From Paraburkholderia sp. Ac-20340 (GTDB lineage Bacteria > Pseudomonadota > Gammaproteobacteria > Burkholderiales > Burkholderiaceae): a DNA stretch of 64,000 bases. The notes under the pieces are model-generated. The model worked only from the letters and a program-made list of their open reading frames with translations. It was not told the origin of the DNA and ran no database searches. The stretch is from the NCBI RefSeq assembly GCF_017104965.1, contig NZ_JAAGPR010000015.1:62001-126000 (forward strand), given 5' to 3'. Every line of letters starts with the position of its first letter. Within the stretch, counting starts at the first letter, position 1. Shown here piece after piece: positions 52,037-62,158 of the stretch. Position numbers and translations under genes: made by a program.

Positions 52037-52404
52037 TGGGTATGGAAATTCGTCCGCTGCACACCGAGCAGGATTACGAAGCCGCACTGGCGATCGTGTC
52101 CGGACTCGTCGACGCCGATCCAGCGCCCGGCACGCCCGAAGGCGACGAACTGGAGATCCTGTCGATTCTGGTCGAGCGCTATGAAGCGGAACACTTTCCG
52201 CTCGCCAGCCCCGATCCTATCGAGGCCATCAAATTCCGCATGGAACAACAAGGGCTTTCTGTCCCGGATATGCAGCCGTATATCGGCAACGCGAATCGGG
52301 TTTATGAAGTGCTCGCGGGCAAGCGCGCGCTGAGCCTCGCCATGATCCGCCGTTTGCACGCGGGACTGCACATTCCCGCCGAAGTGCTGATCGGTACGGC
52401 TTGA
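52036..52404 (+). CDS. higA: HigA-type HTH antitoxin
   Basis: 122 residues (or 120 from the ATG at 52042). The C-terminal half is a Cro/HTH_3 domain (about 70-120: FRMEQQGLSVPDMQPYIGNANRVYEVLAGKRALSLAMIRRLHAGLHIPAEVL); the N-terminus is acidic. Neutralises HigB and, with it, represses the operon through the upstream inverted repeat. Overlaps higB by one base in TAATG. Confidence 0.93.
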   Translation: MGMEIRPLHTEQDYEAALAIVSGLVDADPAPGTPEGDELEILSILVERYEAEHFPLASPDPIEAIKFRMEQQGLSVPDMQPYIGNANRVYEVLAGKRALSLAMIRRLHAGLHIPAEVLIGTA

Positions 52405-52422
52405 CGCCCTCTGCCCCCAAAC

Positions 52423-52450
52423 AAAACGGCACGCCCAGGCGTGCCGTTTT
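52423..52450. terminator. Bidirectional terminator between higA and pmbA
   Basis: AAAACGGCACGCC pairs with GGCGTGCCGTTTT with a tight loop; A-run left and T-run right serve both converging genes. Confidence 0.9.
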
Positions 52451-52488
52451 CACATGTGCAGGGCGCGCGAAGCGCCCACGCAAGCCGC

Positions 52489-53859
52489 TTACTGCCCGGC
52501 CACCGTCATGCGCTCGATCAGCACCGAACCGGTCTGACGCGTGCCACGCGCCAGCGTATCCGCGCCCACCGCGACGATATGGCGGAACATCTCCTGCAGC
52601 GTCGACGCCACGGTGATTTCCTCGACCGGATACTGGATCTTGCCGTTCTCCACCCAGAAGCCCGACGCGCCGCGCGAATAATCGCCCGTCACGAAGTTCA
52701 CGCCCTGCCCCATCAGCTCGGTCAGCAGCAGACCGGTGCCGAGCTTCTTGAGCATCGCTTCGAAGTCGTCTTCCGGGTTCGTCAGCGAGCTTTGCAGTTG
52801 CAGGTTGTGCGAACCGCCGGCGTTACCGGTCGTCTGCATGCCGAGCTTGCGCGCCGAGTACGACGACAGGAAGTAGCCCTGCACCACGCCGTCCTTGACG
52901 ACTTCGCGGCGTTGCGTGCGCACGCCTTCTTCGTCGAACGGCGCGCTGCCGGCGGCGCGCGGCACATGCGGATCTTCGACGATCTGGATATGCGGCGCGA
53001 ACACCGGCTTGCCCAGGCTATCGACGAGGAACGACGTCTTGCGATACAGCGCGCCGCCGCTCGTGGCCTGCACGAACGCGCCGAGCAACCCTGCCGCCAG
53101 CGGCGCTTCGAACAGCACCGGCACCTTGCGCGTGTCCAGGCCGCGCGCGTTCAGGCGCGACAGCGCACGTTCTGCGGCGTAGCGGCCCACGGCTTCGGGC
53201 GAAGCCAGTTCACCCGCGCTGCGCCGCGAGGTGTACCAGTCGTCGCGCTGCATGCTGCGCCCGCTGCCCGCGATAGGCGCGCAGGCGATGTAATGACGCG
53301 AGTACGGATAGCCCTGCATGAAGCCGCTGGACGTGGCCAGCACGAACTGCGAATGCTGCGCCGAAACGCTCGCGCCTTCCGAGTTGGTCACGCGGCGATC
53401 GGTCGCGAAAGCGGCGTCTTCGGCGCGGCGGGCGATTTCGACGGCCTCGTCGGCCGTGACGCTCCACGGATGGTAGAGGTCGAGGTCGCGCGGCGTGGTT
53501 TCCAGCAGCTCGCGCTCGGCAAGGCCCGCGCAATCGTCGTCGGCGGTGAAACGCGCGATGTTGTAGGCGGCCGCCACGGTGTCCTTGAGCGCCTGCGCGG
53601 AAAAGTCCGAGGTGCTCGCGTTGCCGCGCTTGTTGCCGATATAGACGGTGACGCCGACCATCTTGTCGCGATTGTGCTCGATGGTTTCGACTTCACCGCG
53701 CCGCACGGACACCGAAAGACCGTCGCCTTCGGAGAGTTCGGTCGCGGCGTCGCTCGCGCCGAGCGCCTTCGCGTGGCGGAGGATGTCCGACGCGATCTCC
53801 TTCAGTTCGTCCTGGGTGTGCGGAAAAAAACGCTGCCGGGCTTCGATGTCTGCTGCCAT
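52489..53859 (-). CDS. pmbA: Metalloprotease-associated protein PmbA/TldE
   Basis: 456 residues, usual size of PmbA. It forms the TldD-TldE proteolytic complex, TldE being the non-catalytic subunit; the HExxxH motif of TldD is not seen, as expected. Patterns: DGLSVSVRRGEVETIEHNRDKMVGVTVYIG, SSGFMQGYPYSRHY and GVNFVTGDYSRGASGFWVENG. Start MAADIEARQRF at 53859; a long in-frame upstream extension lacks family sequence. Divergent from yjgA. Confidence 0.95.
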   Translation of the reverse strand: MAADIEARQRFFPHTQDELKEIASDILRHAKALGASDAATELSEGDGLSVSVRRGEVETIEHNRDKMVGVTVYIGNKRGNASTSDFSAQALKDTVAAAYNIARFTADDDCAGLAERELLETTPRDLDLYHPWSVTADEAVEIARRAEDAAFATDRRVTNSEGASVSAQHSQFVLATSSGFMQGYPYSRHYIACAPIAGSGRSMQRDDWYTSRRSAGELASPEAVGRYAAERALSRLNARGLDTRKVPVLFEAPLAAGLLGAFVQATSGGALYRKTSFLVDSLGKPVFAPHIQIVEDPHVPRAAGSAPFDEEGVRTQRREVVKDGVVQGYFLSSYSARKLGMQTTGNAGGSHNLQLQSSLTNPEDDFEAMLKKLGTGLLLTELMGQGVNFVTGDYSRGASGFWVENGKIQYPVEEITVASTLQEMFRHIVAVGADTLARGTRQTGSVLIERMTVAGQ

Positions 53860-54162
53860 TGTCGTTACGGTCCGGTTTTGGGCCGGTGCGGCCCGCTTGT
53901 CGTGTGTCGGAGGTGTCGCGTGATGCGTCGCGCGCGTGCTGCAAACCGCGCGCAGGTGCGCCTTCGCTGCATGCTGCTTCTGGCGCGTTTTGCGATCATA
54001 GCAAGGACTGCGCGCGCGCACCGAGGGCAAGCATGCGGCGCTGCCGCATGACGCAGGCGCGGCGCGCATCGCAGAGCCAACGGCCACAGCCTGCCCGGCA
54101 CTTAAAGCGCTCCACATCCATCCAGCCCGATCGGCTCGCGCGCGCACGCTACAATATGCGTC
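53860..54162. other. pmbA-yjgA intergenic region
   Basis: 303 bases. A TACAAT (54150-54155) ends seven bases before the yjgA ATG without a good -35. No other signal found. Confidence 0.4.
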
Positions 54163-54765
54163 ATGAAACGCAAAACCCGCATTCAACCTATGAACGACGC
54201 TGTCGTCGAAGTCGACGACAACGGTTACGATCGCCCGAGCAAATCGCAGCTCAAGCGCGAGATGGAAGCCCTGCAGCAACTGGGCGTGGCGCTCGTCGAG
54301 CTTCCCAAGGACGCGCTCAAGCGCATGCCGATGACGGAAGACCTCTCGGACGCCGTCCACGAGGCGCGCCGCATCTCCGACCACGAAGGCAAACGCCGCC
54401 AGCTCCAGTACGTGGGCCGCATGATGCGCGGCCTGACGGAAGACGAAGTCACCACCCTGCGCACAGCCATGGACGCCTACCGCGGCGTGAACAAGGCCGC
54501 CACGGCGCGCCTGCACTGGATCGAGCGCACGCGCGACAAGCTGCTGGCCGACGACGAAGCGCTCACGCTCTTCATCCGCGACTATCCGGCCGCCGACCCG
54601 CAGGAAGCCCGCACGCTGATCCGCAACGCGCGCCGCGAGCAGCAGCAATCGAAGCCGCCGAAGTCGTTCCGCGAACTGTTCCAGTGGATCAAGGACGTCA
54701 GCAGCGTGGGCGACGAAGACGCCGATGACGCCGCCGGCGAGGACCGCGAAGATGACGAAGCCTGA
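54163..54765 (+). CDS. yjgA: Ribosome-associated protein YjgA (DUF615)
   Basis: 200 residues. DUF615 pattern: [54 protein letters not shown], acidic C-terminus. Associates with the large ribosomal subunit. The stop lies 13 bases into mog. An ATG nine codons in is possible if the mRNA is leaderless. Confidence 0.93.
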   Translation: MKRKTRIQPMNDAVVEVDDNGYDRPSKSQLKREMEALQQLGVALVELPKDALKRMPMTEDLSDAVHEARRISDHEGKRRQLQYVGRMMRGLTEDEVTTLRTAMDAYRGVNKAATARLHWIERTRDKLLADDEALTLFIRDYPAADPQEARTLIRNARREQQQSKPPKSFRELFQWIKDVSSVGDEDADDAAGEDREDDEA

Positions 54766-55375
54766 GCGCAGCCATCCTGACGAACTCGTGATCGGCCTCG
54801 TGTCGGTCAGCGACCGCGCGACCAGCGGGGTCTACGAGGACAAGGGGATTCCGTCGCTGATGGAATGGCTGGGCGCGGCGCTCAAATCGCCGTGGCGCGC
54901 CGAAACGCGCCTGATCCACGACGACGCAGCCACGATTTCGGCCACGCTCACGGCGCTGGTCGACGGTCTGGGCTGCGATCTCGTGCTGACCACGGGCGGC
55001 ACCGGCCCTGCGCGGCGCGACGTCACGCCCGAAGCGACGCTCGCCGTGGCGACGAAGGAAATGCCCGGTTTCGGCGAGCAGATGCGCCAGATCAGCCTGA
55101 ATTTCGTGCCGACGGCGATTCTGTCGCGTCAGGTGGCCGTGATCCGCGAAACCGACGATCACGCCGCCCTCATCATCAACCTGCCCGGCCAGCCGAAGTC
55201 GATCAAGGAAACGCTCGAAGGTCTGCGCGACGAAACCGGCCGCGCGAAGGTGCCTGGCATTTTCGCGGCCGTGCCTTATTGCATCGACCTGATCGGCGGG
55301 CCGTATATCGAAACCGATCCGGCCATCGTGGCGGCATTCCGGCCGAAGAACGCGCAGCGTCAGCCGCAGTCCTGA
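54752..55375 (+). CDS. mog: Molybdopterin adenylyltransferase Mog
   Basis: 207 residues. Adenylates molybdopterin before MoeA inserts molybdenum. Signatures: [39 protein letters not shown] and [20 protein letters not shown] 54752 has GAGGA upstream and overlaps yjgA. Its functional partners moaA, mobA and moeA lie at 7.0-10.2 kb. Confidence 0.95.
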   Translation: MTKPERSHPDELVIGLVSVSDRATSGVYEDKGIPSLMEWLGAALKSPWRAETRLIHDDAATISATLTALVDGLGCDLVLTTGGTGPARRDVTPEATLAVATKEMPGFGEQMRQISLNFVPTAILSRQVAVIRETDDHAALIINLPGQPKSIKETLEGLRDETGRAKVPGIFAAVPYCIDLIGGPYIETDPAIVAAFRPKNAQRQPQS

Positions 55376-55393
55376 TCCGCCAGGCCGCCTGGC

Positions 55394-55419
55394 AAAACGG
55401 CGCCCGAGGGCGCCGTTTT
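55394..55419. terminator. Bidirectional terminator between mog and orn
   Basis: AAAACGGCGCCC pairs perfectly with GGGCGCCGTTTT; tight loop; both converging genes can use it. Confidence 0.9.
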
Positions 55420-55442
55420 CTCTATCGACAGCCGATGAACGC

Positions 55443-56087
55443 TTACTTCGCGTCGCCGCCCGCAGCCGGTGCTGCCGCCTCGCCCAGCGGCGCCGACGGA
55501 ATCAGGAAATGCTCGCGGTAGTACTTGAGTTCGTCGATCGACTCGTGGATGTCGGCCAGCGCCGTGTGCATCGCGCGCTTCTGGAAACCCTTGTAGATCG
55601 CGGGCTGCCAGCGGCGGCACAGTTCCTTGAGCGTGCTCACGTCCAGATTGCGGTAGTGGAAGAAGCGTTCCAGCGTGGGCATCCAGCGCGCCATGAAGCG
55701 GCGGTCCTGGCAGATCGAGTTGCCGCACATCGGCGACTTGCCCGGCGGCACGTACTGCGAGAGGAACGCCATGATCTGCTCGGTGGCGCTTTCTTCGGTA
55801 ACGCTCGAAGCGCGCACGCGCTCGGTCAGGCCCGAACGGCCGTGCGTGTTACGGTTCCACTCGTCCATGCGGTCGAGCACGGCTTCGGACTGATGGATCG
55901 CCAGCACTGGGCCTTCGATCATCTTGTCGAGCGTGGAGTTGGTCACCACCACGGCGATTTCGATGATGCGGTCGTTATCGGGGTCGAGACCCGTCATTTC
56001 CATGTCGAGCCAGATCAGGTTCATGTCGGTGCGCTCCATCGCCGGAGTCGCCTGGCCCGACGGGTCAGCGGAAGTGATATCTGTCAT
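55443..56087 (-). CDS. orn: Oligoribonuclease
   Basis: 214 residues. DEDDh 3'-5' exonuclease degrading short RNAs (also pGpG). Motifs: [24 protein letters not shown] (D, E), [11 protein letters not shown] (exo III region) and [21 protein letters not shown] (H, D). The N-terminus [21 protein letters not shown] is unconserved, so an ATG 16 or 21 codons in could also serve; AGGCG precedes the chosen start. Confidence 0.95.
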   Translation of the reverse strand: MTDITSADPSGQATPAMERTDMNLIWLDMEMTGLDPDNDRIIEIAVVVTNSTLDKMIEGPVLAIHQSEAVLDRMDEWNRNTHGRSGLTERVRASSVTEESATEQIMAFLSQYVPPGKSPMCGNSICQDRRFMARWMPTLERFFHYRNLDVSTLKELCRRWQPAIYKGFQKRAMHTALADIHESIDELKYYREHFLIPSAPLGEAAAPAAGGDAK

Positions 56088-56222
56088 GGAATTCGCCTGA
56101 AACGGTAGGAAAGCGGCGCGCGCCGCGTGCGGGCTCCGGTGTCATCGTGCGACCTCTGCAGGATGCGATGGCCGGGCCGCCAAGAACATATAATTGTCGC
56201 ATAGATACCACGGACTTCCCGG

Positions 56223-57506
56223 ATGCCTACTTTGTCCCCATCGATGTCCCCGGCGCTGGCCTTCAGCGCGCTTTTCATCGTCGCCGTACTGGCGATGGTC
56301 GCCACCAAGCTCTGGCTGGCCTCGCGCCAGACGCGCTTCGTCGCGGCCCACCGTGATGCGGTGCCCGCACAGTTCTCGGCCACCATTGCGCTCACGGCGC
56401 ACCAGCGCGCCGCCGACTACACCGTCGCGCGCACGCGCCTCGGCATGGTCGAGATCGTGCTGTCGGCGGTCGTGCTGATCGCGCTCACGCTGCTGGGCGG
56501 CATTCAGGCGCTCGATCTGGGCCTCTCCGATCTGCTCGGGCGCGGTTACGTCGGCCAGATCGCGCTGATCGGCGCGGTGCTCGCCATCAGCGGTCTGATC
56601 GATCTGCCGCTCGATTACTACCGCCAGTTCGTGGTCGAGGAGCGTTTCGGCTTCAATCGCATGACCAGGGGCATTTTCTTCATGGACCGCATCAAGGGTC
56701 TGGTGATCGGCGCGGCTTTCGGCATTCCGCTGCTGTTCGTCGTGCTCTGGCTCATGAAGCAGGCCGGCAGCCTGTGGTGGCTGTGGACGTGGGCGGTCTG
56801 GGTCGTGTTCCAGATGCTCGTGCTGGTGCTCTACCCCACCTTCATCGCGCCGCTCTTCAACAAGTTCGAGCCGCTCAAGGACGAAGCGCTGCGCTCGCGC
56901 ATCGAAGCGCTGATGCAGCGCTGCGGCTTCGCCGCCAAGGGCCTGTTCGTGATGGACGGCAGCCGCCGCTCCGCGCACGGCAACGCCTATTTCACGGGTT
57001 TCGGCGCCGCCAAGCGCATCGTCTTCTTCGACACGCTGCTCGCGCGCCTGTCGGGCAGCGAAATCGAAGCCGTGCTCGCGCACGAACTCGGCCACTTCAA
57101 GCGCCGCCACGTCATCAAGCGCATGGTCGTGACCTTCCTGATCAGCCTCGTGCTGCTCGGTCTGCTCGGCTGGCTCACGCAGCGCGTGTGGTTCTACGAA
57201 GGGCTGGGTGTGCGTCCGTCCCTGCTCGGCGGCAACGAAGGCCTCGCGCTGGTGCTGTTCTTTATCGCCGTGCCGGTGTTCCTGTTCTTCATCACGCCGC
57301 TGAACAGCCTGAGCTCGCGCAAGCATGAATTCGAAGCCGATGCCTTCGCCGCCACGCAGACCGACGCGCAGCAGCTCGTCAATGCGCTGGTGAAGCTGTA
57401 CGAGGACAACGCGTCGACGCTCACGCCCGACCCGCTCTACACCGCGTTCTACTACTCGCATCCGCCGGCTTCGCAGCGGATCGACAAACTGCTCGCGCAC
57501 GCATGA
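56223..57506 (+). CDS. M48-family (Ste24-like) membrane metallopeptidase
   Basis: 427 residues. Zn-site H287-E288-L289-G290-H291 ([13 protein letters not shown]), third ligand Glu in [13 protein letters not shown]. Several hydrophobic segments (about 10-31, 75-105, 115-145, 170-205, 303-325, 345-365). Resembles CAAX-prenyl-protease/HtpX-type zinc peptidases. A TATAAT at 56189-56194 may be its -10. Its stop overlaps the rsgA start. Confidence 0.93.
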   Translation: MPTLSPSMSPALAFSALFIVAVLAMVATKLWLASRQTRFVAAHRDAVPAQFSATIALTAHQRAADYTVARTRLGMVEIVLSAVVLIALTLLGGIQALDLGLSDLLGRGYVGQIALIGAVLAISGLIDLPLDYYRQFVVEERFGFNRMTRGIFFMDRIKGLVIGAAFGIPLLFVVLWLMKQAGSLWWLWTWAVWVVFQMLVLVLYPTFIAPLFNKFEPLKDEALRSRIEALMQRCGFAAKGLFVMDGSRRSAHGNAYFTGFGAAKRIVFFDTLLARLSGSEIEAVLAHELGHFKRRHVIKRMVVTFLISLVLLGLLGWLTQRVWFYEGLGVRPSLLGGNEGLALVLFFIAVPVFLFFITPLNSLSSRKHEFEADAFAATQTDAQQLVNALVKLYEDNASTLTPDPLYTAFYYSHPPASQRIDKLLAHA

Positions 57507-58471
57507 ACCGGCGCGCATCGAAAGCCGCCGGCGGGGCTGCACAACCTGCCCAGAACAGCACGACGAACGCGACGCTACACGGCGTCGTGATCGCCGCGCA
57601 TGGCCGTCACTACCTGGTCGCCCCGGACGACGGCGGCGTGCCGCTCCAGTGCTTCCCGCGCGGCAAGAAAAGTGAGGTCGCGGTGGGCGATCGGGTCGAC
57701 TATCAGTCGACTTCGGCCGACCAGGGCGTGATCGTCGCGATCGGCGAGCGGCACAATCTGCTCTATCGCTCCGACCAGTACAAGTCGAAGCTCTTCGCGG
57801 CCAATCTCGACCAGTTGCTGATCGTGCTCGCCACCGAGCCGCACTTCAGCGAGGATCTGCTCGGCCGCGCGCTCGTCGCCGCCGAAGCCAACGGTCTGAA
57901 GCCGATCATCCTGCTCAACAAGATCGATCTGGAAGCCGTGCTGCCGCTCGCGCGCCAGCGCCTCGAGCGCTATCGCGAACTGGGCTACACGGTGCTGGAA
58001 GTGTCGGAGAAGAAGCAGCCCGAGGAAGCGCGCGCGATTCTGATGGCGCATCTGGGCGGCCATCAGACGATCCTGCTTGGCCAGTCTGGCATGGGTAAAT
58101 CGACGCTCGTGAATCTGCTGATTCCCGATGCCGAAGCCGCCACGCGCGAGATTTCCACTGCGCTCAACAGCGGCCGCCACACGACCACCTTCACGCGGCT
58201 CTACAAGCTGCCGGGCGGCAACGATGCGGGCGCGCTGATCGATTCGCCGGGCTTCCAGGAATTCGGCCTCTATCACCTGACCGAAGGCACGCTCGAGCGC
58301 GCCTTTCCCGAGTTCCGGCCGCTGCTCGCGCATTGCCGCTTCTATAACTGCCACCACCTGCACGAGCCGGGCTGCGCAGTGCTCGAAGCGGTCGAGGACG
58401 GCCGCATCGCCGAGGTGCGGCACGCGCTTTACGCGCAGCTCGTGCACGAAATCAGCCAGGTCGTGCGCTAA
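57503..58471 (+). CDS. rsgA: Ribosome small-subunit GTPase RsgA
   Basis: 322 residues. Circularly permuted GTPase in 30S maturation: OB-fold N-terminal (about 20-90), NKID (G4), [12 protein letters not shown] (G1), DSPGFQEFG (G3), C-terminal Zn motif ([15 protein letters not shown]). ATGA overlap with the M48 gene. Confidence 0.95.
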   Translation: MNRRASKAAGGAAQPAQNSTTNATLHGVVIAAHGRHYLVAPDDGGVPLQCFPRGKKSEVAVGDRVDYQSTSADQGVIVAIGERHNLLYRSDQYKSKLFAANLDQLLIVLATEPHFSEDLLGRALVAAEANGLKPIILLNKIDLEAVLPLARQRLERYRELGYTVLEVSEKKQPEEARAILMAHLGGHQTILLGQSGMGKSTLVNLLIPDAEAATREISTALNSGRHTTTFTRLYKLPGGNDAGALIDSPGFQEFGLYHLTEGTLERAFPEFRPLLAHCRFYNCHHLHEPGCAVLEAVEDGRIAEVRHALYAQLVHEISQVVR

Positions 58472-58494
58472 GGCGCACGCTTTCGTCCACGCTC

Positions 58495-58818
58495 ATGCTC
58501 AAGCTCGTGCGCGCGCCCAATGTGGTCATCGCCCAGCACTGGATGAACATTCTGGCCACGGCGGGCGTGCCTTGCGAACTGCATAACCGCTATCTGAGCG
58601 GCGCGATGGGCGAGATTCCGGCTGAGCAATGCGCGCCGGAGATCTGGCTCGTCGACGATCGCGACGAAACGCTCGCCCGCAGGCTGATCGCCGATGCCAC
58701 GCGCGGCCCGGCGCCAGGCGCACCGGCGTGGCGCTGTCCGCAGTGCGGCGAGATGCTGGAGCCGCAGTTCACGGTCTGCTGGCAATGCGGACGCGAGCGC
58801 GATCCGCGCGACGAATAA
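58495..58818 (+). CDS. DUF2007-type signal-transducing/zinc-ribbon protein
   Basis: 107 residues. N-terminal DUF2007-like domain (MLKLVRAPNVVIAQHWMNILATAGVPCELHN) and a C-terminal zinc ribbon (CPQCGEMLEP ... CWQCG). Small soluble protein, function unknown; 23 bases after rsgA. Confidence 0.86.
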   Translation: MLKLVRAPNVVIAQHWMNILATAGVPCELHNRYLSGAMGEIPAEQCAPEIWLVDDRDETLARRLIADATRGPAPGAPAWRCPQCGEMLEPQFTVCWQCGRERDPRDE

Positions 58819-58847
58819 AAAAGCCCGCTTCGAGCGGGCTTTTTTAC
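58817..58847 (+). terminator. Terminator of the M48-rsgA-DUF2007 operon
   Basis: AAAAAAGCCCGCT pairs perfectly with AGCGGGCTTTTTT around TCG. Confidence 0.95.
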
Positions 58848-58853
58848 GGATGT

Positions 58854-58909
58854 CGGGTCGCCTGGACGGGGTCGCCGAGACGGGGTCGCCTGGACGGGGT
58901 CGCCTAGAC
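58854..58909. repeat. 14-bp tandem repeat (4 copies) at the end of the CobD-like gene
   Basis: Four units near GGGGTCGCCTGGAC. The stop codon of the neighbouring CobD-like gene lies in the last unit. Because 14 is not a multiple of three, a shift in copy number could change that protein's C-terminus only if the unit holding the stop were altered. Confidence 0.9.
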
Positions 58910-59842
58910 CCAGACGGCAATCGTCAGCATCAGCAGCAGGATCATCCACAGGATCACCGCGCGCCACACCAGACCGACCGCCGATTGCAACGTGCGCGGC
59001 GTGCAGTCGTCGCCGACCGTGTACGGGCCGCCGTCGCCCGGCTGCGCGAGCGCATCGACGCTCGATTGTTCCGCAAGCGGGCCCGACAGACGCGCACCCA
59101 GCGCACCGCTACCGGCGGCCAGCAGCACGCCTTCGTTGGTATCCGGCCACTGATTCGCGTGATTGCGCCAGGCGTAGATCGCATCCTCGAAATTACCGAC
59201 GATGGCAAAACCCAGCGACGTCAGCCGCGCGGGAATCCAGTCGATCACGAAGAACACGTGCTGCGCGAAATTCGAAAACGCCTCGGTGCGGTCTTCGGCC
59301 GGACGCGCCCACTCGCGCGCGAGGTATTCGGAGAGGCGATACAGCACCGCGCCCGCCGGCCCGATCGGCACGAGGAACCAGAAGAACACGCCGAACACGT
59401 GTCGATGCGAGGCCACCACGGCATGAATGAGCGTGTGGCGCACGATTTCGCTCACGGGCATGTCCACGGCGTCGATGCCGGTCCATTCGGTGAGGATTTC
59501 GCGCGCGCGCGGCACGTCGTCGTTATTCAGCGCGAGGTGGATATCGGTGAAATAGTGGCTGAACTGCCGGAAACCGAGCGTGAAGTACACCACCACCACG
59601 TTCCAGAGGAACGCCAGCACGAAGCTGATGTGATAGAGCACGTAGTAGACCAGCGCCGTGGCCGCCGTCCAGGGCAGCACGACCACCAGCCAGGCGATCA
59701 GGCCATGTTTCTGCTTGCCGGCGTCGAAGCCGTGCGCGGCCCATTCCGCATTGAGGCGCACCAGCGCCATCACCGGATTATTCGGCGAAAGCGCCCGCAC
59801 CTGTTCGATGACGAGAGCCAGCAATACGGAGAAGAAGGTCAT
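58904..59842 (-). CDS. CobD/CbiB-family (AmpE-like) membrane protein
   Basis: 312 residues. Membrane helices at about 1-18, 50-90 (LIAWLVVVLPWTAATALVYYVLYH and following), 140-160 and 290-312 (VWRAVILWMILLLMLTIAVWV). TLGFRQFSHYFTDIHLALN and IVRHTLIHAVVASHRHVFGVFFWFL match the CobD/AmpE pattern. No cobalamin genes are adjacent, so an AmpE-like regulatory or unknown role is as likely as adenosylcobinamide-phosphate synthesis. Confidence 0.85.
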   Translation of the reverse strand: MTFFSVLLALVIEQVRALSPNNPVMALVRLNAEWAAHGFDAGKQKHGLIAWLVVVLPWTAATALVYYVLYHISFVLAFLWNVVVVYFTLGFRQFSHYFTDIHLALNNDDVPRAREILTEWTGIDAVDMPVSEIVRHTLIHAVVASHRHVFGVFFWFLVPIGPAGAVLYRLSEYLAREWARPAEDRTEAFSNFAQHVFFVIDWIPARLTSLGFAIVGNFEDAIYAWRNHANQWPDTNEGVLLAAGSGALGARLSGPLAEQSSVDALAQPGDGGPYTVGDDCTPRTLQSAVGLVWRAVILWMILLLMLTIAVWV

Positions 59843-60021
59843 GCGACGCGCCGTGCAAGTCTGGTTGCAAAAGGGGTTTCAGGGGCTTTCTGAAAATTTG
59901 TTGCAACGATATCACAGGGCCAGATGTGCCAGAGCGTCGAGCGGCAAAGACGCAACAACGTCGTAAGATTGCGGCGAGAATCGGCAATATCGCGGGATAA
60001 ATCTCGTGCGCTCAGGTGTGT

Positions 60022-60729
60022 TCAGGCGAGCAGAAAGCGATAGAAGTTGCGCAGCATGCCGGCGGTCGCGCCCCAGATAAAGTGCGACGTGCCCACCGCC
60101 CCGGCGCCCTCGCCCTGTTGCGGATACGGCATCGCGAAAAAGCGGCGCTCGCCGCCTTCCCAGCGGAACAGCCGCACCTGATGGTTCGACGGGTTCATCA
60201 GAAAATTCAGCGGCACTTCGAAGATGCTCGCCACTTCGAGCGAGTCGGCGGCCAGCGAAAACGGTTCGTGCACGAGGCCCACCACGGGCGTTACGCGAAA
60301 GCCCGTGCCGGTCAGATACTCGGGCAGCGCGCCCAGCACTTCGACGCGCGCGGGATCGAGATCGATTTCTTCATGCGCCTCGCGCAGCGCGGCGGCGACG
60401 GGCGTGGCGTCCGACGGTTCGCGGCTGCCGCCGGGAAAGCTCACCTGGCCGGCGTGATTGCTGAGATGGTCGGCGCGCTGCGTGAGCAGCACCGAAAGAC
60501 CGGACGAACGCACCACGAGCGGCACCAGGACGGCGGCTTCGCGCGGATCGCGCAGATCGGTGAGACGGGATTCCTGCGGCTCCGGGTCCCAGGGCAGGCG
60601 CTGCTCGAAGCGCGCGCGCAGTCCGTCGGGCGTGAGGCGCCCTGCTGCGACCTGGGGCAGATCGGCGCCTGTCGATTCGATCGGCAGACTTTCGGGTTCA
60701 AATACTGGACGGATCAACGGCTGACTCAA
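60022..60729 (-). CDS. Nudix hydrolase, CoA pyrophosphatase (NudL-like)
   Basis: 235 residues. Contains the CoA-pyrophosphatase type Nudix box (GGSREPSDATPVAAALREAHEEID) plus ALPEYLTGTGFRVTPVVGLV. The last Gly of the usual EEIG is D here (EEIDLD). It would hydrolyse CoA to 3',5'-ADP and phosphopantetheine. The LTDLRDPREAAVLVPLV segment is the NudL upstream signature. Confidence 0.9.
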   Translation of the reverse strand: MSQPLIRPVFEPESLPIESTGADLPQVAAGRLTPDGLRARFEQRLPWDPEPQESRLTDLRDPREAAVLVPLVVRSSGLSVLLTQRADHLSNHAGQVSFPGGSREPSDATPVAAALREAHEEIDLDPARVEVLGALPEYLTGTGFRVTPVVGLVHEPFSLAADSLEVASIFEVPLNFLMNPSNHQVRLFRWEGGERRFFAMPYPQQGEGAGAVGTSHFIWGATAGMLRNFYRFLLA

Positions 60730-60759
60730 GGTTCGGGCACAAGCGATTATTTTGCGGCC

Positions 60760-60789
60760 AAAAAGAAAAAAGCACCCCGAAGGGTGCTT
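60760..60789 (-). terminator. Terminator of the rpsP-rimM-trmD-rplS operon
   Basis: On the minus strand AAGCACCC pairs with GGGTGCTT around TTCG and is followed by TTTTCTTTTT. Lies just after rplS. Confidence 0.92.
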
Positions 60790-60803
60790 CTTTCTTACAG
60801 CTT

Positions 60804-61202
60804 TTACGCCTGCTCTGCAGCCGGAGCAGCTGCGCGGTCTTTCGACACCAGCTTTTCCTTGATGCGAGCCTTCTTGCCCGACAGGTTGCGCAGGTAGTAC
60901 AGCTTCGCGCGACGAACGTCGCCGCGGCGCTTCACTACGATGCTTGCCAGCAGCGGCGAGTACGTCTGGAACGTACGCTCGACGCCTTCGCCCGACGAGA
61001 TCTTGCGAACGATGAACGCCGAGTTCAGACCGCGGTTACGCTTTGCGATCACGACGCCTTCGTATGCCTGAACGCGCTTACGCGTGCCTTCGACAACGTT
61101 CACGTTGACGATCACCGTATCGCCCGGGGCGAAATCGGGGATGGTCTTCTCGCCCAGCACGCGCTGGATTTCTTCCTGCTCGAGTTTTGCAATCAGATTC
61201 AT
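60804..61202 (-). CDS. rplS: Large ribosomal subunit protein bL19
   Basis: 132 residues. Start ATG 61202 ([15 protein letters not shown]). Standard L19 patterns [32 protein letters not shown] and [33 protein letters not shown]. Last gene of the rpsP operon. Confidence 0.98.
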   Translation of the reverse strand: MNLIAKLEQEEIQRVLGEKTIPDFAPGDTVIVNVNVVEGTRKRVQAYEGVVIAKRNRGLNSAFIVRKISSGEGVERTFQTYSPLLASIVVKRRGDVRRAKLYYLRNLSGKKARIKEKLVSKDRAAAPAAEQA

Positions 61203-61356
61203 GGATTGACTCCGTAAGCCATCTTGTCGGCGTTCGTACCCGTTGACGGAAAAACCGGCAACTACGGCCCCGATAGAGGATGGATTCACAACTGGCGCCG
61301 TTCACGCATGAAGCGGCGCCGCCTTTGGGCGCCTCGCGCCCTGCCCGCCCGAAGCT

Positions 61357-62124
61357 TTACGCTTCGTTCGCGCTCTTCGCGAGACTAGCGAGCCATGCCT
61401 CGTCGGCACGACTCAACATCTTGTTCTTGCGGGCCCGAGCGATCAGATCAGGCCGTTTTTGCCACGTGTTGCGCAGCGATTCGCGACGACGCCATTGCTC
61501 GATTTCCGCATGATGGCCGCCGAGCAGCACATCGGGTACACGCACGCCGTCGTATTCCTCCGGTCGCGTGTAATGCGGGCAGTCGAGCAGACCGTCCACG
61601 AAACTGTCCTGCACCGCCGAGAGCGCGTCGTTCAACACACCCGGCAGCAAGCGCACCACAGCATCCATCAGCGCCATCGCGGGCAGCTCGCCACCCGAGA
61701 GCACGAAGTCGCCAAGACTGACTTCCTCGTCCACGTAACGGTCGACGAGACGCTGGTCGATCGCTTCGTAGCGCCCGCACAGGATCACGAAACCGGGTTC
61801 CTGGGCGAACTGCACGGCGCGCTCGTGCGTGAGCGGCTTGCCTTGCGGCGACATCAGCAGCACACGCGGAGCGGCTACGCCCTGCTCCGACTGTGCGGCC
61901 TTTGCTGCGCCGATCGCGGCTTCCAGCGGTTTGGCCAGCATGACCATGCCGGGTCCGCCGCCGTACGGGCGATCGTCGATAGTGCGGTAATTGTCGGTCG
62001 TGAAATCGCGCGGATTCCACGTACGCAACGTGTAACGCTGCTGTTTGGCTGCCCGGCTGGTGATGCCCCAATCGGTAATCGACCGGAACATCTCGGGAAA
62101 GAGCGTAACGACATCGAACTGCAT
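61357..62124 (-). CDS. trmD: tRNA (guanine-N1)-methyltransferase TrmD
   Basis: 255 residues. SPOUT methyltransferase making m1G37. [21 protein letters not shown] and [11 protein letters not shown] (knotted SAM site), [25 protein letters not shown], and the C-terminal tRNA-binding domain. Confidence 0.97.
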   Translation of the reverse strand: MQFDVVTLFPEMFRSITDWGITSRAAKQQRYTLRTWNPRDFTTDNYRTIDDRPYGGGPGMVMLAKPLEAAIGAAKAAQSEQGVAAPRVLLMSPQGKPLTHERAVQFAQEPGFVILCGRYEAIDQRLVDRYVDEEVSLGDFVLSGGELPAMALMDAVVRLLPGVLNDALSAVQDSFVDGLLDCPHYTRPEEYDGVRVPDVLLGGHHAEIEQWRRRESLRNTWQKRPDLIARARKNKMLSRADEAWLASLAKSANEA

Positions 62125-62158
62125 CGCTCTCTCCGTTCAGCGAATCAGCACAGCAGGT

